From contig NC_064621.1 of assembly GCF_023898315.1 (NCBI RefSeq), forward strand, positions 131,314,521 to 131,378,520: DNA of 64,000 nucleotides, in the 5' to 3' direction. This document shows positions 44,160 through 55,400 of this stretch, in pieces. This DNA is from Schistocerca nitens. Lineage: Eukaryota > Arthropoda > Insecta > Orthoptera > Acrididae. The position numbers and the translations under genes were made by a program. A model generated the notes under the pieces. It was not told the origin of the DNA. It was given only the letters and a program-made list of their open reading frames with translations, and did not search any database. The first letter of the stretch is position 1. Every line of letters begins with the position of its first letter.

Positions 44160-45770
44160 GTCACCACGTATATACATTACTATTCTGATTTAGGCTTTCG
44201 AGCTATAGTAGAGGCTGGAAGGTTTGACGAACAGGAAATCTACCGGAATAGATGGAATAAATGCCAAATTAACTAAGTATGCAGGTTTGTTATTTCATAA
44301 AAGACTTATTCTCAGTAAATGAATACTGGAGGAATTGGAAGATCCCTGAGCCTTTATGTACAGCAGAAGTAATCTCTCTTCAAGAAAGTGAAAGGCAGCG
44401 ACAATAAAAACTATCGTGGCGTCACTCTCCTAAATGCTGGCTACAAATCATAATAAAAGGCAGTCAAAAACGTTATGAAGAAGTATCATATAACTGTTAT
44501 TGCCAAGAAAGAAAAGTGGATTTATGTGAGGTCGCTCGTGCACGTGCAATGTGTTTGTAACTAAGAACACAGATAATTTAATATAGGCACCCCATTATGG
44601 CCTTTATTGGCCTTGAAAAAGCTTTCGATCGTGTGAGCCATGATAGCCTGCACAAGATAGTGAAAAATCTTTATAAAAGGTGATTATTGACCAAGGTGGA
44701 ATACGTGTGCGTTGACTAGCGCATACTCCTTTTAGTGTTTGTATTGACTTCATTCTTCGTAAAGGGAAGCGTGAAGTAAGGAAATGAATTAAAATAACAA
44801 ATGATGTGTAGCTGAATGTACTTCTGTTTGCAGATTATGTCTTTATCATTCAAAAGAATAAATATGACTTCCAGAGATCAGTATACCAGCTGAACACAGA
44901 ATGCAAGGAACACAGTTTAAAAATTTCTAATAATAAAACGAAAATAATAGCATTCCGAGGGAAATACCAGTGAGATCAAAAATTGTTCTAGATTCAAAAA
45001 ATGGTTCAAATGGCTCTGAGCACTATGGGACTCAACTGCTGAGGTCATTAGTCCCCTAGAACTTAGAACTAGTTAAACCTAACTAACCTAAGGACATCAC
45101 AAACATCCATGCCCGAGGCAGGATTCGAACCTGCAACCGTAGCGGTCTTGCGGCTCCAGACTGCAGCGCCTTTAACCGCACGGCCACTTCGGCCGGCAAT
45201 TGTTCTAGGTAATTTAGTTTTAGTCTCACTAAGCTCTTATTAAGGCTTTGATGTAAGTTTTGATTTTGACCCCGATATTGAAAATGAAGAAATTCGAAGC
45301 TGTTGCGTTACCATTAGGACGACATTGCGCTATAAAGTACACGAAGAGACTACCATAAAATTTTATAAAGTAATAGCGGTTTCTGTCTTATTGTACGGAA
45401 ATGAAAACTGGGTAAACACCAAAAAACACAAAAAAACAAGAATATGAAACACAAACAGCAGATATGAGGTTCCTGGGGAGGACTAAAGGTTGCACGACAA
45501 GAGAAATGATTAGAAATGACGACAGCAAAACAGTATAAAGTATTTTTAATATGAATTTTAAAAAATCGAAAGTGTCATGAAAATTGGAGACAGCACCTCA
45601 TGAGAAAGGCAGGTCGTAGAATTCTGCAGAACACCCTGAACTACAAATCGATTGGGAAGAGAGTTCTGAATGGGCAACAGCTTAGATGAGGACGACGACG
45701 ACGTTGATGAGCTAGGATAGAGGAGGAAGATGAGAAGAATGTCTGTGTAGGGTGTGGCGGGTACACATTT
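44160..45770 (+). mobile_element. RTE-type LINE remnant, split by SINE-A
   Basis: The plus strand shows a degenerate reverse transcriptase. AFIGLEKAFDRVSHDSLHKI corresponds to the first catalytic Asp region, and LFADYVFIIQKNKYDFQRSV is where FADD would lie (second Asp replaced by Tyr). Then YQLNTECKEHSLKISNNKTK and IIAFRGKY; after the SINE, TLRYKVHEETTIKFYKVI, AVSVLLYGNENWV and a basic tail. Several stops and frame changes are present. It differs in sequence from the LINE at 46632-51197. Confidence 0.75.
44992..45197 (-). mobile_element. SINE-A copy, 11-bp TSD
   Basis: Full-length on the minus strand. The target duplication aattgttctag lies at 44981-44991 and 45198-45208 within the RTE-type LINE. 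Confidence 0.94.
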
Positions 45771-46144
45771 CCTATCCATCTGGTTCTTGGTGGATCCCGT
45801 TCTCTTTGACCCACTCGATTTCCCCTGACATCCTTTTAGTTACTTTCGTATAACTCGTCCGCGCCACGGGTGCTGCCCATCTCAGCCTAGATGATTTCAC
45901 TACTGTTCTAATAAGTGAACCTTATACACGATGTACAGCTCATGAATGCGCATAAATATTCAGGAAGTCCTACTAATTTTTGATTAGACGATTGCAGCAC
46001 CAGCATTGAAGGGGGCTTTTACCACCTACTCCACGTTTCTCTTTTACAGTCTGGGCCAACGACTCTTCGAAGGAAGACACAACGGAATTAATGACATTGG
46101 CTGCCAGTGCTCATTGATTTATATTAATGGAACAAGTTGAAAAT
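45771..46144. other. No feature recognised
   Basis: Unassigned sequence between the LINE remnant and a SINE-F copy. Confidence 0.45.
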
Positions 46145-46410
46145 TTGTCCTAGACCGGGATTCGAACCCAAATTTCCTGTTCACTATGGGGATGCGCTGA
46201 CAATTACGCCATCCGGAGACAGTGGTCACCACAACCGTATGGACTTCCCTGGCACGCCTCCCGTCAAATACAAATTCTCAATTGAGACCACGCACGACTA
46301 ATGTAGCGCCCCCGTCGTTAGCCTCACTACTCGCAGTATCTCGCCGCTTCCCGTAAGAGTGAGAGCTTGGTAGGCATCTACGCTGAAGGGATCATTGGCC
46401 ATCATCGCCT
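46145..46410 (-). mobile_element. SINE-F copy with clear box B
   Basis: On the minus strand the T-arm reads TTTGGGTTCGAATCCCGG, with a box A region in GGATGGCGTAATTGTCAGCG. The body matches 43755-44015, including catgcctcccg-like and gatcattggcca words. Confidence 0.78.
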
Positions 46411-46631
46411 AAATTATATATGTGGTGTCTGTTTTCTCGAACATCTCCGAAAGAAGAGACACTGTTTTGATTCTGCAGCCACTATGAATCAAGATACAAA
46501 GGAATTATAGACGTTGGCTGCCAGTGGGCATTTTTCAAAGTACCTTTGTACAATGATATCTAGCGTTCTAAATATCTTTTGATGTTAATGACCAATTTTA
46601 CGAGGCATATGTGGACATTATTAGTATGTTG
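46411..46631. other. No feature recognised
   Basis: Short unassigned stretch ending in the GTT-repeat tail of the next LINE. Confidence 0.45.
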
Positions 46632-48207
46632 TTGTTGTTGTAGTCTTCAGTCCAGAGACTGGTTTGATTCAGCACTCCATGCTACTCTATCCTGTGCAAG
46701 CTTCTTCATCTCCCAGAACCTACTGCAACCTACATCCTTCTGAATCTGTTTAGTGTATTCATCTCTTGGTCTCCCTCTACGATTTTTACCCTCCCCGCTG
46801 CGGTCCAATACTGAACTGGTGATCCCTTGATGCCTCATAATATGTCCTACCAACCGATCCCTTCTTCTAGTCAAGTTGGGCCACAAATTTCTCTTCTCCC
46901 CAATTTTATTCAATACCTCCTAATTAGTTATGTGATCTACCCATGTAATATTCAGCATTCTTCTGTAGCACCACATTTCGAAAGCTTCTATTCTCTTTTT
47001 ATGTAAACTATTTATGGTCCACGTTTCACTTCCATACATGGCTACACTTCATTAAAATACTTTCAGAAACGACTTCCTGACACTTAAATCAATACTCGAT
47101 GTTAACAAATTTCTCTTCTTCAGAAACGCCTTCCTTGCCATTGCCAGTCTACATTTTATATCCTCTCTAGTTCGACCATCACTAGTTATTTTACTCCCCA
47201 AATATCAAAACTCCTTAACTACTTTAAGTGTCTCATTTCCTAATCTAATTCCTTCAGCATCACCAGACTAAATTCGACTACATTCCATTATCCTCGTTTT
47301 GATTTTGTTGATGTTAATCTTATATCCTCCTTTCAATACCTTGTCCATTCCGTTGAGTTGGTCTTCTAGGTACTTTGCTGTCTCTGACAGAATTACGGTG
47401 TCATCGGCGAACCTCAAAATTTTTATTTCTGCTCCATGGATTTTAATACCTACACCGAATTTTTCTTTTGTTTCCTTTACTGCTTGCTCAATATACAGAT
47501 TGAATAACATCGGAGAGAGGCTACAAACCTGTCTCACTCCCTTCCCAACCACTGCTTCCCTTTCACGCCCCTCGACTCTTGTAACTGCCATCTGGTTTCT
47601 GTACAAATTGTAAATAGTCTTTCGCTCCCTGTATTTTACTCCTTCCACCTTCAGAATTTGAAAGAGAGTATTCCAGTCAACATTGTCGAAAGCTTTCTCT
47701 AAGTCTACAAATGCTAGAAATGTAGGTTTGCCTTTCCTTAATCTTTCTTCTAAGATAAGTCGTAAGGTTAGTATTGCCTCACGTGTTCCAATATTTCTAC
47801 GGAATCCAAACTGATCTTCCCCGAGGTCTGCTTGTACCAGTTTTTCCATTCGTCTGTAAAGAATTCGCGTTAGTATTTTTCAGCTGTGACTTATCAAACT
47901 GATAGTTCGGTAATTTTCACATCTGTCATCACTTGCTTTCTTTGGGATTGGAGTTATTATATTCTTCTTGAAGTCTGAGGGTATTTCGCCTGTCTCATAC
48001 ATCCTGCTCACCAGATGGTAGAGTTTTGTCAGGCCTGCCTCTCCCAAGGCTGTCAGTAATTCTAATGGAATGTTGTCTACTCCCGGGGCCTTGTTTCGAC
48101 TCAGGTCTTTCAGTGCTCTGTCAATCTCTTCACGCAGTATCATATCTCCCATTTCATCTTCATCTACATCCTCTTCCATTTCCATTATATTGTCCTCAAG
48201 TACTTTT
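46632..48207 (-). mobile_element. RTE-like LINE, reverse transcriptase and 3' end, minus strand
   Basis: From 48207 leftward the minus strand encodes MEEDVDEDEMGDMILREEID, KAPGVDNIPLELLTALGEAG, then ENYRTISLISHS and a stop. Next come EDQFGFRRNIGTREAILTLR, FVDLEKAFDNVDWNTLFQIL (first catalytic Asp), GVRQVCSLSPMLFNLY and ILRFADDTVILSETAKYLED with the catalytic FADD intact. The thumb GGYKININKIKTRIMECS follows. The C-terminal motif is RRRDRLVGHIMRHQG then GKNRRGRPRDEYTKQIQ near 46850-46730. The frame breaks at least at 47880 and 47268. The 3' tip is a (CAA) repeat at 46632-46643. A divergent copy starts at 49490. Confidence 0.9.
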
Positions 48208-49489
48208 TATATGTAAATTTCTGTGCAAGGCAACGGATGCGTTCAACTTGTTTTGACATAAAAATGTGTAAATTTCGGTGCTGGCCAACAGAATTAAGTA
48301 GAAATTTAATTTTGAATAGAAATATGTGAGGCTCACGCTACACGATGCAAAATCCAGACTAGCTGGTGATCCAGCAGTTGGTCTGCGACAAAACAATCCG
48401 TTTTCAGTGAAATTTACATATACCATCTGACTGCAAAACAAAATGATTCAGACAAAAATGTTGGCCCTGAATATTACTAAACTTTGTCTTATGTCTTGCA
48501 AACAATCACTGTTCCTGAACTGTTATTGTAACTGCACAACAAAATTAACTCATCTACCTTCTGATAAAAATGCTTGAAAATTCACAAGATAGCACTTAAT
48601 TGAAATCTTTTCCTGATTTAAGCCTTTGAACTGACACTGATATTACTTTCATAAATATACTCTCACTATCATTATGCCTTACAGTGACATCAGCTTTGAT
48701 GGAAATTAAATTTATTGGCCCACCTGTGCGAAGGGAAAGCTCGTCTGCTCTGGAACTTGTTGCTGTTACGAATAATGACATGACTGTTAAAAATCAAATT
48801 TCATTTGCTGTACTTGCAATGTTTAATGCAAGACGGTATCTTACCAACTTCCATAAAATGCTTCGCAGTGCACAACTGGCAATGTGCAATGCGAGTGTGC
48901 ATACAGAATCGTGAAAGTAAAATTAGAATGGGGAACTAATGTTAACGATTGATAAATGAGAACAAAGACTCCAAGTTTAGCTATGCTTCATTAAGCCATG
49001 ACAACATTACACCCTTTTATAAAGTTCTCAAACGTAGACAAATTAGCAAAACTGTTTCCTAATAACTCTCTTCACCACAATTGCTTTCCTTGACCTTTGT
49101 TTCAACTGTAATCCGAAACGTTATGTTCCATTATAAAATTTCACAGTAGACTTCAACCATAAGCAATGTTCTAATAATAAGAAGCCACACTGTTACAAGT
49201 ATTAAAAAAACTGCGTTACCTTAAAATTTCGCTTTTGTTGTTCTTCCATTAATATAACCTCATCTGGTCAATACCTTTCTTCAGAAAATATTATTACAAA
49301 ATGCTTTTTCAAATAATGGTGCTTCTACTGCACAGCAGGTCAGCTTCCATTCATTTCAAACCAAGTACATTGCCAGACTGTCCGATACACGGACACTCTG
49401 ACTTACTCTGACCAACATCTCTGGTCTAAAACACAGTCTTACAAGGAATATGATTATATCGATAGTACAGAGGTTGAGTACATTTATCA
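48208..49489. other. Spacer between the two divergent LINE copies
   Basis: AT-rich sequence with no feature I recognise. It lies in the centre of the inverted LINE pair. Confidence 0.5.
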
Positions 49490-51197
49490 AATTCCAACCT
49501 CATACAAAAGAGACCTTTGGAGAAAAGAGAACCACTTGTATGACTATCAAGAGCTCAGATGGAAACCCAGTTCTAAGCAAAGAAAGGAAAGCAGAAAGGT
49601 GGCAGGAGTATATACAGTGTATATACAAGGGCGATGTACTTGAGGGCAATATTATGGAAATGGAAGAGGATGTAGATGAAGATGAAATGGGAGATATGAT
49701 ACTGCGTGAAGAGTTTGACAGAGCACTGAAAGACCTAAGTCGAAACAAGGCCCCGGGAGTAGACAACATTCCATTAGAACTTCTGACAGCATTGGAAGAG
49801 CCAGTCATGACAAAACTCTATCATCTGGTGAGCAAAATGTATGAGACAGGCGAAATACCCCCAGACTTTAAGAAGAATATAATAATTCCAGGTGTTGACA
49901 GATGTGAAAATTACCGAACTATCAGTTTAATAAGTCATAGCTGAAAAATACTAACGCGAATTCTTTACAGAAGAATGGAAAGACTGGTAGAAGCCGAACT
50001 CGGGAAAGATCAGTTTGGATTCCGTAGAAATATTGGAACACGTGAGGCAATACTGACCCTACGACATATCTTTGAAGCTAGATTAAGAAAAGGCAAACCT
50101 AAATTTATAGCATTTGTAGACTTAGAGAATGTTTTTGACAATGTTGACTGGAATACTCTCTTTCAAATTCTGAAGGTGGCAGGGGTAAAATACAGGGAGC
50201 GAAAGGCTATTTGCAATTTGTACAGAAACCAGATGGCAGTTATAAGAGCCGAGGGGCTCGAAAGGGAAGCAGTGGTTGGGAAGGGAGTGAGACAGGGTTG
50301 TAGCCTCGCCCCAATGTTATTCAATCTGTATAGTGAGCAAGCAGTAAAGGAAGCAAAGGAAAAATTCGGAGTAGGTATTAAAATCCATGTAGAAGAAATA
50401 AAAACTTTGAGGTTCGCCGATGACATTGTAATTCTGTCAGTGACAGCAAGGGACTTGGAAGAGCAGTTGAACGGAATGGACAGTGTCTTGAAAGGAGGGT
50501 ATAAGATGAACATCAACAAAAGCAAAACGAGGATAATGGAATGTAGTCGAATTAAATCGTGTGATGCTGAGGGAATTAGATTAGGAAATGAGACAAAGTA
50601 GTAAAGAAGTTTTGGTATTTGGGGAGCAAAATAACTGATGATGGTCGAAGTAGAGAAGATATAAAATGTAGACTGGCAATGGCAAGGAAAGCGTTTCTGA
50701 AGAAGAGAAATTTGTTAACATCGAGTATTGATTTAAGTGTCAGGAAGTCGTTTCTGAAAGTATTTGTATGGAGTGTAGCCATGTATAGAAGTGAAACATG
50801 AACGATAAATAGTTTGGACAAGAAGAGAATAGAAGCTTTCGAAATGTGGTGCTACAGAAGAATGCTGAATATTACATGGGTAGATCACGTAACTAATTAG
50901 GAGGTATTGAATAGAATTGGGGAGAAGAGAAGTTTGTGGCACAACTTGACTAGAAGAAGGGATCGGTTGGTAGGACATCTTCTGAGGCATCAAGGGATCA
51001 TCAGTTTAGTTTTGGAGGGCAGCGTGGAGGGTAAAAATCGTAGAGGGAGACCAAGAGATGAATACACTAAACAGATTCAGAAGGATATAGGTTGCAGTAG
51101 GTACTGGGAGATGAAGCAGCTTGCACAGGATAGAGTAGCATGGAGAGCTGCATCAAACCAGTCTCAGGACTGAGTGAAGACCACAACAACAACACAT
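49490..51197 (+). mobile_element. RTE-like LINE, reverse transcriptase and 3' end, plus strand
   Basis: This is the same family as 46632-48207, extending slightly further 5'. It encodes ERKAERWQEYIQCIYKGDV and NKAPGVDNIPLELLTALEEP. After a TGA near 49942 come KDQFGFRRNIGTREAILTLR, VDLENVFDNVDWNTLFQIL (Lys-Ala changed to Asn-Val, the first Asp kept), GVRQGCSLAPMLFNLYSEQA and TLRFADDIVILSVTARDLEE with FADD, followed by the thumb. The RT frame 49975-50601 is open for 208 codons. The tail piece 50907-51173 has RRRDRLVGHLLRHQG and RRGRPRDEYTKQIQ. The 3' end is gaccacaacaacaacac. Confidence 0.92.
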
Positions 51198-51219
51198 TTA
51201 TGGTCAGAACTTCCTAAAA

Positions 51220-51800
51220 AGCCTCATGCTAAAGAGGACAGCCCCCTTTGAAGCACTGTTGTTAGTGGCGCAGTGTCGGTCGGTTGGTGAGTCGTCTTCT
51301 TCAGAAAGACAAAGTGGGTGGCTATTGCTACGCGTGAGGGGTTGGGGGGGGGGGGGGGCAGACTGTGTCGGCGCGAAAGCCACTGCGCAGCTGGCCTGCG
51401 TAAATGAGATGGAGGGCCTTCATTTGTACCTTTCATTTTCGACAGGGCCACAGCGGCACGCGCCACGGCGTCTCTGTTTCGAAGCATTCAAATTCGAAAT
51501 AAACGACCGACGCGATAAATTATTCGGAGCTCGCCTGCGCCCTATTACATCACGTCTGGGCGCCGCACCCCCTTCGACATAAGCCGCCCCCTGAATGCCC
51601 CCACCCAGGCTCCCCCAGATGGAAATCTGTCCTCCGGATCGTCGCCCTGCGCCCGGACGACCCACTTTCGGCGCTGGCGGCAGTCCAAATGAGCGCGCTT
51701 CATGTAAGCGCCTTATTCATGTTCGGACGAACTTAATCCCATAAATACAGCGGCCGTCTGCCCGGCTGTCCCATGCCGCGTTTATCTCCGCGAAGGCCAC
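51220..51800. promoter_or_regulatory. CpG-rich island
   Basis: A GC- and CpG-rich block with gtgtcggcgcgaaagccact, ccgacgcgataaattattcg, cacgtctgggcgccgcaccc and a TATA-like cataaatacagcggccg near 51740. It contains a run of 15 G at 51344-51358. Open frames on both strands are compositional. No transposon ends are seen. It begins directly after the 3' end of a LINE. Confidence 0.4.
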
Positions 51801-52804
51801 AAAAGAATCAACCAGCAAGGAAGGAACGAATAGAAATTAATACTGCCGGAGGAATGCTACGTGACACAGATACCAATATGATGAGGGAGAAACCAGGTTC
51901 CACACAGGATTATTAATAAGTACATTGACCTTTCAGGAGACAACTACTCGAAAGCTAGAAGACACGCGTCCTAGATTCTAGCCCACGTTACATGAGCTCG
52001 AGATGTATATCGGTTGTGATGTGGCAAACGTCATTACGTGCATGCCTTTCATTCAAGTTTCACATAAATTACCCACCAAACAGCAGCAGCCAGCTTCAGG
52101 AATATGTGCATTGGGTTGCCTGTCTGCAGGCGCAAACCAATTCACTGCAACAATCCGGAACAGATGGTTTGTCTACATGGTCTGACTCGACTGCTCCCTA
52201 GCGCAACTATGCAACTGCATGTATTACTAATCGAAATTTGCATAAATGATTTATGCATTTATGTGCGTCAGTTTTCTGTAAGCCTTGTGGTTGTAGGCAA
52301 TCACATTAGTCTTTATGAGTAACCCTGTATGCTGGGTGTTCGTTTTAAATACCTCGAAAAGACGCATCGTCTGAAAAAAAAAATGTTGGAGATGAAAAGT
52401 TAGTATCAGTAAACGGGACATCTACCTGTGCTACCACGGGTCACCTGCTAACCGTCCCTAATGCGTGGACGGGGGCAACTTTGTATTTGCAAGTGGTAAT
52501 TCCGCATTTTTACTGCATATTCGGATTCGTAGTCGAAAATAAATTCAGTTTGCTCAAACTACTATTTTCCATTCGTGGCAGATGGCGCTGTAATAGACAA
52601 ATATGAAGTATGCCCGTTTTTGCTATTAAGAAACCACGCATATGATTCTACATTTCATTTACAATGTAAGGATAAAACTTCGCGTTCTAACGATTGATAT
52701 TCAAACGTTACTGGAGTGTTCGAAATGTCATTGTACAGTACAACTAATATGGATAAACATTGACATTTCTGGCAAAGAAGCTAATTGAATGGTAACGTAG
52801 TTTC
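51801..52804. other. No feature recognised
   Basis: Unassigned AT-rich sequence. Confidence 0.45.
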
Positions 52805-52816
52805 CTGTTCCTTATA

Positions 52817-53013
52817 AATGGTTCAAATTGGTTCAAACGGTTCTGAGCACTATGGGACTCAACGTCTGAGGTCATTAGTCCCCTAGAACTTATAACTAGT
52901 TAAACCTAACTAACCTAAGGACATCACACACATCCATGCCCGAGGCAAGATTCGAACCTGCGACCATAGCTGTATCACGGTTCCGGACCGAAGCGCCTAG
53001 AACCGCTAGGCCT
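52817..53013 (-). mobile_element. SINE-A copy, imperfect 12-bp TSD
   Basis: Full-length on the minus strand with box B GGTTCGAATCTTG (one change). The flanks ctgttccttata (52805-52816) and ctgtttcttata (53014-53025) are the probable target duplication. Confidence 0.9.
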
Positions 53014-53058
53014 CTGTTTCTTATAGAAATATTTTGTATGAAAACCATTTTGCTTACA

Positions 53059-54080
53059 AATTTTTCTTTTAAAAATTCAGTCTTGATCACACCACGTATG
53101 CTTCAAGAATATAGGTGACCGGTTTCGGTCATATCACATGACCATCATAAGACCTGTAATTTAATTTAGAAAGTAATAGAAACCTGATTATATTGACAAT
53201 AAAAAATGCTTATAGGGATAAAATAAGACTTTTTATACCCTTGGCAACCTTCTAAGATGGTAGGTGGAGCACTCTTCTCAGCTGCTGAGATGTCAACTGG
53301 TGCCAGCAAGTGACGGGCATATGCTTAAATACGAAGATGCTCCACCTACCTCTTCTCCCTCTGCCTCACGTCAACCAATCAGTGTAAAACGGGTTCACAT
53401 AATCATCAAAACGTAAAAAAAAACAAGTACAATAATAACATAAAAATAGTTATGTATAAAATATCTCTTTACATCCATGGAACTACTTAAATATTGTATA
53501 AAATATCAATTAAAGCTTTAAAATAACTGTACAGACGATGTATACTCAGTGTGTCCTCTATGGCTAAGCTGGTACTACCACAATGGTTCCAAAGTCAACG
53601 ATGTTGTGAAGGTCTTTGGCATTGTGGCATCATATCGATATGTGACCTGTAACTCGACTGCAAGTATACACCTATATTAGATTCAGTCTGTCTTTCTTAT
53701 ATTAACATTATTTGGCACTGGGGATATATGCAATAATGGAATGATCAGCTGCAGATTAGTATGATATTACATACATTTTTTTTAATGTCATAAAACTGTT
53801 TTATGACAGCTGAGAAGAGTGCTCCACCTACCATCTTCGAAGGTTGCCATGGGTATAACAAGTCTTATTGTATTTTATCCTTATAAGCATTTTTTATTGT
53901 CAATCTAGTAAGGTTTCTATTACTTTCTAAATTAAATTACAGGTCTGCTGATGGTCATGTGATATGACCGAAGCCGGTCACCTATGTTATTGAAGCATAC
54001 GTGGTGTGATCAAGGCTGTATTTTTGAAAGAAAAATTTTTAAAACTTTTTGATCACTGCTCCAAATATCTTTATTAAAAT
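53059..54080. mobile_element. 1,022-bp foldback element with hammerhead-like arms, 13-bp TSD
   Basis: Arms of about 230 bp (53059-53284 and 53808-54040) are inverted copies, sharing gatcacaccacgtatgcttc, cagacctgtaatttaattta-like and gatggtaggtggagcact words. The whole is flanked by the direct repeat cattttgcttaca at 53046-53058 and 54081-54093. In both arms, reading outward, a ctgatggtcatgtgatatga-like hairpin is followed by ccgaagccggtcacc on the right and ccgaaaccggtcacc on the left, similar to hammerhead cores. The 520-bp centre is AT-rich and non-coding. The structure suits a Penelope-like or other retro-inserted ribozyme element, which is an inference. Confidence 0.75.
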
Positions 54081-54419
54081 CATTTTGCTTACATTTATCG
54101 GATTAATTTTCCTTCATTTTCCCGCCGTCTTCTTTGCTTGTTTGCATTCGATAAAATAATTTTACAGGACGACACGGGCTTTGCTAGTCAATCAGAATAC
54201 TTCCAGTGTGGTTTACGTTTTCTTGGGGCAAATACAACTATTTCAATTGGCCACTTTCAGCTCGCAGTAATGAGTGACAGCACAACTCTGCTTGCTACCA
54301 GGACCTTCAGAAAAGTCCTCTATATAATGACAACCAGCTTTGGCATTCACAGTAGCGAACGAGATTAACCCACAGCGGCAGTCATGACCGATATTTTGTA
54401 GCTCAAGTAACATGCACGA

Positions 54420-54895
54420 AGAATAAATGCATCCGGGGCAGTTAAATGGAAACCGAACACCAGCCACAAGGGGACCATGGGACCAAGGAGCGGTTCCATT
54501 CAAAGTAATTACGACACGTGGTAAACATTTGTCCGACTGGGAAACGAGGCGGTCAGTTCTTACTTCGTAGATCGCGATCGGCTGGTGATGGGTCCACAGT
54601 CGCACCGATTCTTGCTCTTCCTCTTCCGACTGACACCGACGTCCGTGCTTCTGTTTCTTCGGATCGCCAGAGACGTGAAAATCACACGGTGAAAGTTCCT
54701 GGCTGTACTAAATAGCTGAAGTGTAGCCTTCTTCTGAGTGGCATAGTGGGGGCGGGCGTCACCGTGCGACAGGAAGATTCCGTCAGACAGCACTACAGGG
54801 CGTTTTGGCTTTATGGCGCTTCGCATTTTTTGCAAAGTCTCTTCATACAGCTGCATACTGATTGAGGTTCCACGCTCGAGGAACACGAAGAGCAT
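54420..54895 (-). mobile_element. Mariner-like C-terminal half, minus strand
   Basis: The minus strand encodes FLERGTSISMQLYEETLQKM, RSAIKPKRPVVLSDGIFLSH and GDARPHYATQKKATLQLF, where HDNARPH is usual. After a frame change a tail reads IYEVRTDRLVSQSDKCL. It ends in a terminal-repeat-like segment near 54435-54465 (ccggggcagttaaatggaaa). The N-terminal half is missing. Confidence 0.75.
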
Positions 54896-54919
54896 AGGGC
54901 CCTGCAGTGGAAGAAGGAG

Positions 54920-55400
54920 GTCTTCATGACCTTACCGACGTTTGTATGAACAGCTTTGGATTTCTTTGGCGGGGGGAGATCTGGGATGTTTCCACTGTTG
55001 GCCTTGCCGTTTCCCCTCGGGCTGTCGGAATGCCGTCGGATGGAATCATCCTGTTGCGCGATACCGTCCACCCCCACGCTGCCAATCGGACAAAGTCTAC
55101 GATTCAGCAATTTGTCTGGGAAACACTGCAAGATCTCCTGTACAGCCCATATCTTTCACCGTGTGATTTTCGCGTCTTTGGCGACCTGAAGAAGGAGAGG
55201 TGTGGACGTCGTTTTCAGTCGGATGAGGAAGTGCAAGACAGGGTGCGGTTGTGGATCCTTAGCGCCTACCACGATCTACGAAACAGGAATTGATCGTCTC
55301 GTCTTCAAGTGGAATAAATGCTTTAACATGTGTAGCAATTACTTTAGAACGAATGGATTCCTAGCTCCCGTTGTGGCGGATGTTCGGTTTTCATTTGCCT
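54920..55400 (+). mobile_element. Mariner-like C-terminal half, plus strand
   Basis: The plus strand encodes AVGMPSDGIILLRDTVHPHA, ANRTKSTIQQFVWETLQDLL, then YSPYLSPCDFRVFGDLKKER and RFQSDEEVQDRVRLWIL. The second Asp is still in RDTVHPH and the third site reads CDF, as expected for D34D spacing. After one shift comes IYETGIDRLVFKWNKCF. The end gatgttcggttttcatttgc mirrors the end of the minus-strand half at 54420. Confidence 0.8.

Noticed and set aside
49450..50601. Reverse transcriptase frames as a host gene
   Set aside because: The stop near 49942, the shifts after 50601, the (CAA) tail and the second copy nearby show it is a decayed LINE.
51226..51582. 118-codon frame in the CpG island
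   Set aside because: It includes translation of a homopolymer G run and has overlapping open frames on the other strand.
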